Assembly: GCA_015501075.1 (NCBI GenBank)
Contig: JADNYJ010000682.1
Coordinates: 1-16,090, forward strand
Length of the DNA: 16,090 nucleotides
Direction of reading: 5' to 3'
Origin: Gymnopilus junonius
Taxonomy: Eukaryota > Basidiomycota > Agaricomycetes > Agaricales > Galerinaceae
Every line of letters begins with the position of its first letter. The first letter of the stretch is position 1. Positions 11,648 to 16,090 of the stretch are shown here, piece by piece. The position numbers and the translations under genes are program-made. The notes under the pieces were generated by a model that ran no database searches, had not been told where the DNA came from, and was given only the letters and a program-made list of their open reading frames with translations.

Positions 11648-13139
11648 ACAATCAAAGCGAAAGACAACTGCTGGTCGCGGTGACTCCCCGACGGAGAAGG
11701 GATGATGGCAGATGCCTATTCAAGGATGGCACTGCAGTCACTACCAACCCGTAACGTTTTCGCCTTACTCTCCACCGTCACGTTAACAAACAATTGAAGT
11801 CCGTGAACCTGGTTTTTGAGCCCCTCGCTATCTTCACCGGATATGATTTCTCGTGTTCATCGAGATATATCAGACGACACGTTTTGGCTCCTTATCGATA
11901 CACCAGGGGATCTAAGTCTGTCTAATCGCCTCAACTGACAGAAGGCTGAAGCAGCAAAAACCGAAGAAGCAAACAGGGACTAAACGCTTCTGTATCTAAT
12001 GATCTCGGGTGGCAGGGGTTGACACGTTGACGTCCAATGTAGCTTGCGGACCTACAAACTAACAAAAAGGTGATTTCAGACGGCTTTTAGGAACCCTTCT
12101 GTCAGATAGCGACCCTTAGCTCTTCCGGCGTGAGTTGTAGCTGGATGAATTACCTAGAGGTGCGAGTGATGAGTAAACTCTATTGCCCGAACATGAACAT
12201 TGACTGTTATATACAGCATGCTTGACTGTAGACTTTGTATTGCTCAAGTGTCCTGTTTCACTCAGTTTCTGTGATCGATCACCCAAGACTGTACAGCTTT
12301 GCAACGGTAAACTTCATCTCCGACCCAGTGCCCTGGAATCCTTGAGATTTGGCTGCTCGTTTCTGCTAACCCAGGTAAGTCTTCAAGTCGAGCAAGCTTT
12401 GCCGCATGCGACTGCTCAATAGCGCCTTAGTCCAATGCAGTCCTAATCGATATCGGCGAGGTCCTCGTTCTATCTGCCACTATTCATATACAGATGACAA
12501 GATTTTTTTTCTCCACTCGGTGCATACGACACCGTCAAACACTTCGCCTCCTCGATGTCCATAAATAAACCATCATTGCTGTGATAACCGACATCACAAC
12601 TGCACCGCCGATAGACCTTGAAGAAAGGAGACGATTTGAGCAGATTAAACCATCGAGTTGCCCTTCCCGAAGTATGTAATTGCCTTTTGACCACTAAACA
12701 AGTGAAGTGCCAAACAGGTTCTGAATGGACGTTTCCTGTTCAGTCGTCAATTTCAATCCAAAGAAGGGTGAACAGGTAATACTTATTATGAACCGAGACG
12801 GAACTTGCTTGACGTCGACAAGGTAGATCAATCCAAGGCTATGAATATCTGTGCTTGAGAGCGCTGGCTTGGAGTCGTTGCTGATGAAAACATGGAAATT
12901 GTACGCGGTCGAGAAACCTTTGATTGGCCGAGGTAAGAGGTCGGATTGGTTACCGAGCAACCTTGCACCCTGCTGATGTCATCTGAGTAGTAGAAAGCAC
13001 TATAATACGGGTCTCAATACTTACCCAGGTATTCCTCTTTTCTCTAGATTTTATCTAGGATTTAGTTTTGTATATTCGGATTGTTGTGGTTGGTTAGATT
13101 CTGCTGTGCAGAGCTTCGCATGGTCTAGCGGGACTAGTC
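11648..13139. other. 1.5-kb divergent intergenic region, no gene supported
   Basis: This region separates the start of the ENPP gene (minus) from that of the receptor-like gene (plus) and should hold both promoters. Minus frames at 12470-12694 and 12694-12960 and a plus frame at 12222-12422 are 66-88 codons long and show no motif. A good intron-like segment (GTAAGT at 12375, CAG ending 12440) lies on the plus strand but does not join convincing coding sequence. It could belong to a spliced non-coding transcript or a decayed gene. Confidence 0.4.
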
Positions 13140-14731
13140 ATGGCGCCAATGTTTGCAAGTTGTGAGTTCGCGGCCTCCTTTCTAGGTATTCCTTGCTGTT
13201 CTTAATCGCCTTGCAGCTCCAACAGCCGCCGAAAACAAAACCGGTCAGGCAGGCCCTGTTATGCACATCTGGATATACTTCAATCTCATTTCGAACACCA
13301 TCTTGCTGCCACTGCTTGTCGCTACTTTCATTTTCTCACGGGCGAAGAGGCATCCCACCCTTGTCAATCTTTGTATTACTTGGATATTCTCTGGAGTATT
13401 TTCTATACTCTTGTTAGTCGTTTCCAGGCTTTTCATTCTTCACTCTGACCTTTATAATCGTTGTTTATAGGTTTTATGCCAATCAATATACAGGTCCAGA
13501 ACCAAGTACGCCATTATGCATAGCACAAGGGACCTTACTATATGGCATCACCCCCATGTAAGATTGATATTAAAATCTCGTTTCAATCATATTAAATTTT
13601 TCAACAGGTGGTCAGTTGCCGTCTTCATGCTATTTTACTTCATGGCCATGGCTGTACGTTCTGACCCATCGAAATCACCGATGCGCGGATGGAGATTGCT
13701 GGTTGTGTGTATTAAGGCTTATCGTTGTTATTTTCATTCCTCAATCCAAGCAGATGCTTACCTCGCCATATATCGCACAATTTTCCTTTTCAATAAGCTG
13801 CATTGATTGTGAGTCTCAGCTGGTTATGCAACCAAGTAATTCAATTAATTTCTTTTTCAAGTTTTCTTTGGAACATCCGGAGAAAGTAACACGTCAGCTG
13901 AGGTTTTTGTATTGTGCATTAGACCATCCCAGATTGTTAGTATGTCCCTTCAGTTACATTTATAGATGCACTTACCAAGTTCTTCTGGACTTGTCAGATC
14001 ATTGGCAAATTCTTTTTTTACCCTGTTCATGTGCATCGGTATCATTGTCCTGGAAGGTAAGCTATCCTTTGTTCTTCCAGTTCTTGACTTGCCGTGATAT
14101 TGATCTAATTTGCAGTTCACCTTGGAATAGTCGCATACCGGAATCATTGTGGCCTCCGGAAAGCGGGAAAATGCAGCAGTGGCTTAGATTTTGCATTCTA
14201 CCTACGTGTACTTATCTTTGGTGCCTACGTCGCGTTTGGCATGATGTGGGCTTAGCGCATTCCATCATACGATACGAATATTTCAACTGATTCCTTTGAT
14301 CCTCAGTGTTAATATTGTTTCCATATTTCGACCTGGTAGTGTTGTGCCAGATATTTACGCGGCTACGGGTTTGTTTTTTATTTATTTCATTGATATATGA
14401 TTTCTTATCGTTATTTCCCTGAAAACAGCTGGCACAGCTGTCTTCCTAGTATTCGGCACGCAGCGCGTACGTCTTCTCCTCAGCATCCAATTTCAAGTTC
14501 TTCTGGCATTGATATTTAATTTTCTTGAAGGACGTCCTCAATACATGGTGCTTCTGGAGGAGAGGCCCGAAGGAAGATGAAGATTCCCGCCCATCTCAAG
14601 TCTCCTTTCCCCGTCGGACTGGTTCACCAGTTCCTTCTGATTCTTCTCTCACCAAGCCCGTCAGAGACGTTGAAGATGTGCCTCCATTGCTCCCGCCGAA
14701 ACCCAGAAATACCAAAGCAGCAGAGGTTTAA
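13140..14731 (+). CDS. Seven-transmembrane receptor-like protein of a basidiomycete orphan family; one apparent frame break
   Basis: Exons: 13140-13161, 13217-13412, 13471-13557, 13608-13704, 13754-13808, 13862-13935, 13998-14056, 14116-14245, 14307-14368, 14429-14466, 14531-14731. They sum to 1021 nt; removing one extra base gives 1020 nt, 339 residues. Seven hydrophobic segments follow in order: ILLPLLVATFIF, NLCITWIFSGVFSILLFY, GITPMWSVAVFMLFYF, PYIAQFSFSISCI, FFTLFMCIGIIVLEV, FYLRVLIFGAYVAFGM, and AATAGTAVFLVFGTQRDVL. The N-terminus is short with a possible glycosylation site (NKT). The roughly 65-residue tail is polar and ends in a Pro-rich VPPLLPPKPR that could bind SH3-type partners. 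The organisation resembles GPCR-like proteins common in mushroom genomes, but ligand and G-protein coupling are unknown. The exon 5/exon 6 join (13808 to 13862) is out of frame by one base, in a run of four T. A 39-nt intron from 13823 would keep the frame but adds five residues. Confidence 0.8.
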
Positions 14732-15027
14732 TGGATCATACGAGTGCTGCAATCATATCCCCTACTCCCATGTAATGATTCTGGGGTCAGTGTCCAACCC
14801 CGTTTGAACCATTTGAGGGTCGAAATTATTATTTATGCGATATGTTAGCACAATGCGATGCAGCGGATGCTCGACTATGCAGACGACTAAAGAAGTATTT
14901 TTGATAGCAAAAGGTGTAGATGTTTACAACGGAAGGATATCTATTGATACAGTAGACAAAATCACACATTAACTTGAACCCATGGATTGCCGCATCGAGA
15001 AACGCGCATCAGAAAAATATTTGCTGC

Positions 15028-16090
15028 TTATCGAGTGGTGTCCATATCAGCATCACCGATGGCGGGCGTCTCTAGAATCTTGTTTTTGTTGCGCCTTTCA
15101 ATTAAAAATTCTTCTATACGTGCTTTCAGCTCGGGAACTACAGAGGAAATTAAAAATTTAAACATCTAGGAAGCTAACAGAAAAGGCAAGGTTTAAACTG
15201 ACCAGGAATCACATCGTCAATGGTCAGCGGCGCACGGTTGAAAGGGTCAGTTGAATCCGACAATAGATGGGACTTGATAGTAGAACGGTCGACGATGGCC
15301 CGAGATGAGGGTAAACAGACAGGATCTTTCATCACCGAGAACATGAGAGGGTCTGTTGTCACCGTCAGATATGAGATGAACAACATTTAGACCACGCAGA
15401 CGCGACCAACCTAAGTATTCATCAGGAATATCTCCAAGCTCATCCTCGGCCTCCAGTGTAGCTTTGGCTTCTTCCACCTTCTCAACAAACACACGAAGCT
15501 TAGCAATCTCCGTCTCGCTCTTGATATTTCTCTTCAGAGCGATATCAGCTGCCCGATCGAAAAGCTCCTTTGAATAACTCCGCCCATCGCCAGCAACAGC
15601 AGTAATGAAAGTAGTTTGGTCGCTCAAATTCAAGAACACTTGGATGATATCGGCGAGTAATACTTTGGGATTAAACCTGAGCTTCTCCGGTTCGCGGACC
15701 TTGAGCTCCTGGTACCGCGGTCCAACAAGGGCCTGGAGATTGTAGTCCAACATTGCGGCAAGACGATCCACAATTTCCGGCATCATGAAAGGCGCTTTCG
15801 TCTCGGCTGTGAATATTTTGAGAAGCTCGACTGTCGATCGGCCTAGGGTGGTGTATCCTGATGCATGCCTTTCCAAAGAGCGCAAAGTGCCTTGTCGTTC
15901 TCTACGATACTCCAAAGGCTTGGATTCCATGTGGTTTTGTCATCCATCTCGACTTGGATGTTGTGGATCTGTGTGAGCTCGCTCAAGGATTCATCCATCA
16001 GGTAGGTAACATCGTTAATCATCAAATTCACAAATTTGACGAATTTATCAACATTTCTATGAAGCGCTCGTAAGGCACGGATTAATCCAG
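15028..16090 (-). CDS. UFD2: Ubiquitin conjugation factor E4 (Ufd2), C-terminal part with U-box; one apparent frameshift
   Basis: Exons (minus strand): from beyond 16090 to 15411, 15352-15203, 15137-15028; about 312 C-terminal residues are in the window. Ufd2 extends ubiquitin chains on substrates and works with Cdc48/p97. Visible here: the end of the helical core ([60 protein letters not shown]) and the C-terminal U-box ([48 protein letters not shown]), then [14 protein letters not shown] and a short acidic tail ending DMDTTR. The frame breaks near 15924-15926 between DDKTTWN and [10 protein letters not shown]; this looks like one lost base, since conserved sequence lies on both sides. An alternative exon start at 16056, after TTCATAG, is possible at the right edge. 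The 3' end is convergent with the receptor-like gene, 296 bp away. Confidence 0.92.

Noticed and set aside
13616..14290. A 224-codon plus-strand open frame across the receptor gene
   Set aside because: It runs through several clear introns and drops in and out of the receptor's true frame. Only parts (for example SPYIAQFSFSISCID and SLEHPEKVTRQLRF) are real exon sequence.

Overview
The window looks like nuclear DNA of a mushroom-forming basidiomycete (Agaricomycetes). Coding sequence is broken by very many introns of about 50-65 nt with GT...AG ends, genes lie close together on both strands, and the protein set is fungal (GH15 glucoamylase with a starch-binding domain, SYLF protein, ENPP-type phosphodiesterase, orphan seven-helix receptor, Ufd2-type E4). 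The exon structures below were built by eye, by choosing splice sites that keep each family's conserved sequence in frame. They have not been tested against transcripts.

Layout: 1-1344 holds no gene I recognise. 1345-2896 (-) is a PA-domain/transmembrane/RING-H2 protein, apparently interrupted by two single-base frameshifts. 3042-3769 is a non-autonomous PIF/Harbinger-like element with 100-bp terminal inverted repeats and a TTA target duplication, sitting in the upstream region of the RING gene. 3773-5775 is mostly unexplained, with a short coding-like relic and a hairpin-forming repeat. 5830-8048 (+) is a complete glucoamylase in ten exons, including an 11-nt microexon and one GC-AG intron, with a TATA box just upstream. 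8230-9267 (+) is a SYLF (Ysc84-like) lipid-binding protein. 9491-11647 (-) is a type II membrane-anchored nucleotide pyrophosphatase/phosphodiesterase in twelve exons, two of them 14 and 18 nt. 11648-13139 has no gene I can support. 13140-14731 (+) is a seven-helix receptor-like protein of a basidiomycete family without a known role. 15028-16090 (-) is the 3' part of UFD2, the U-box ubiquitin chain elongation factor, running off the right edge.

The genes do not form a pathway. Two belong to ubiquitin systems (RING E3, U-box E4), two to extracellular or lumenal hydrolysis (glucoamylase, ENPP), one to endocytosis/actin (SYLF), and one is a putative receptor. I see no biosynthetic cluster and no clearly new system. 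The points most worth a second look are the microexons carrying catalytic residues, the altered RING ligand, the orphan receptor, the Harbinger-like element with transition-only arm divergence, and four single-base frame breaks that may be assembly errors.
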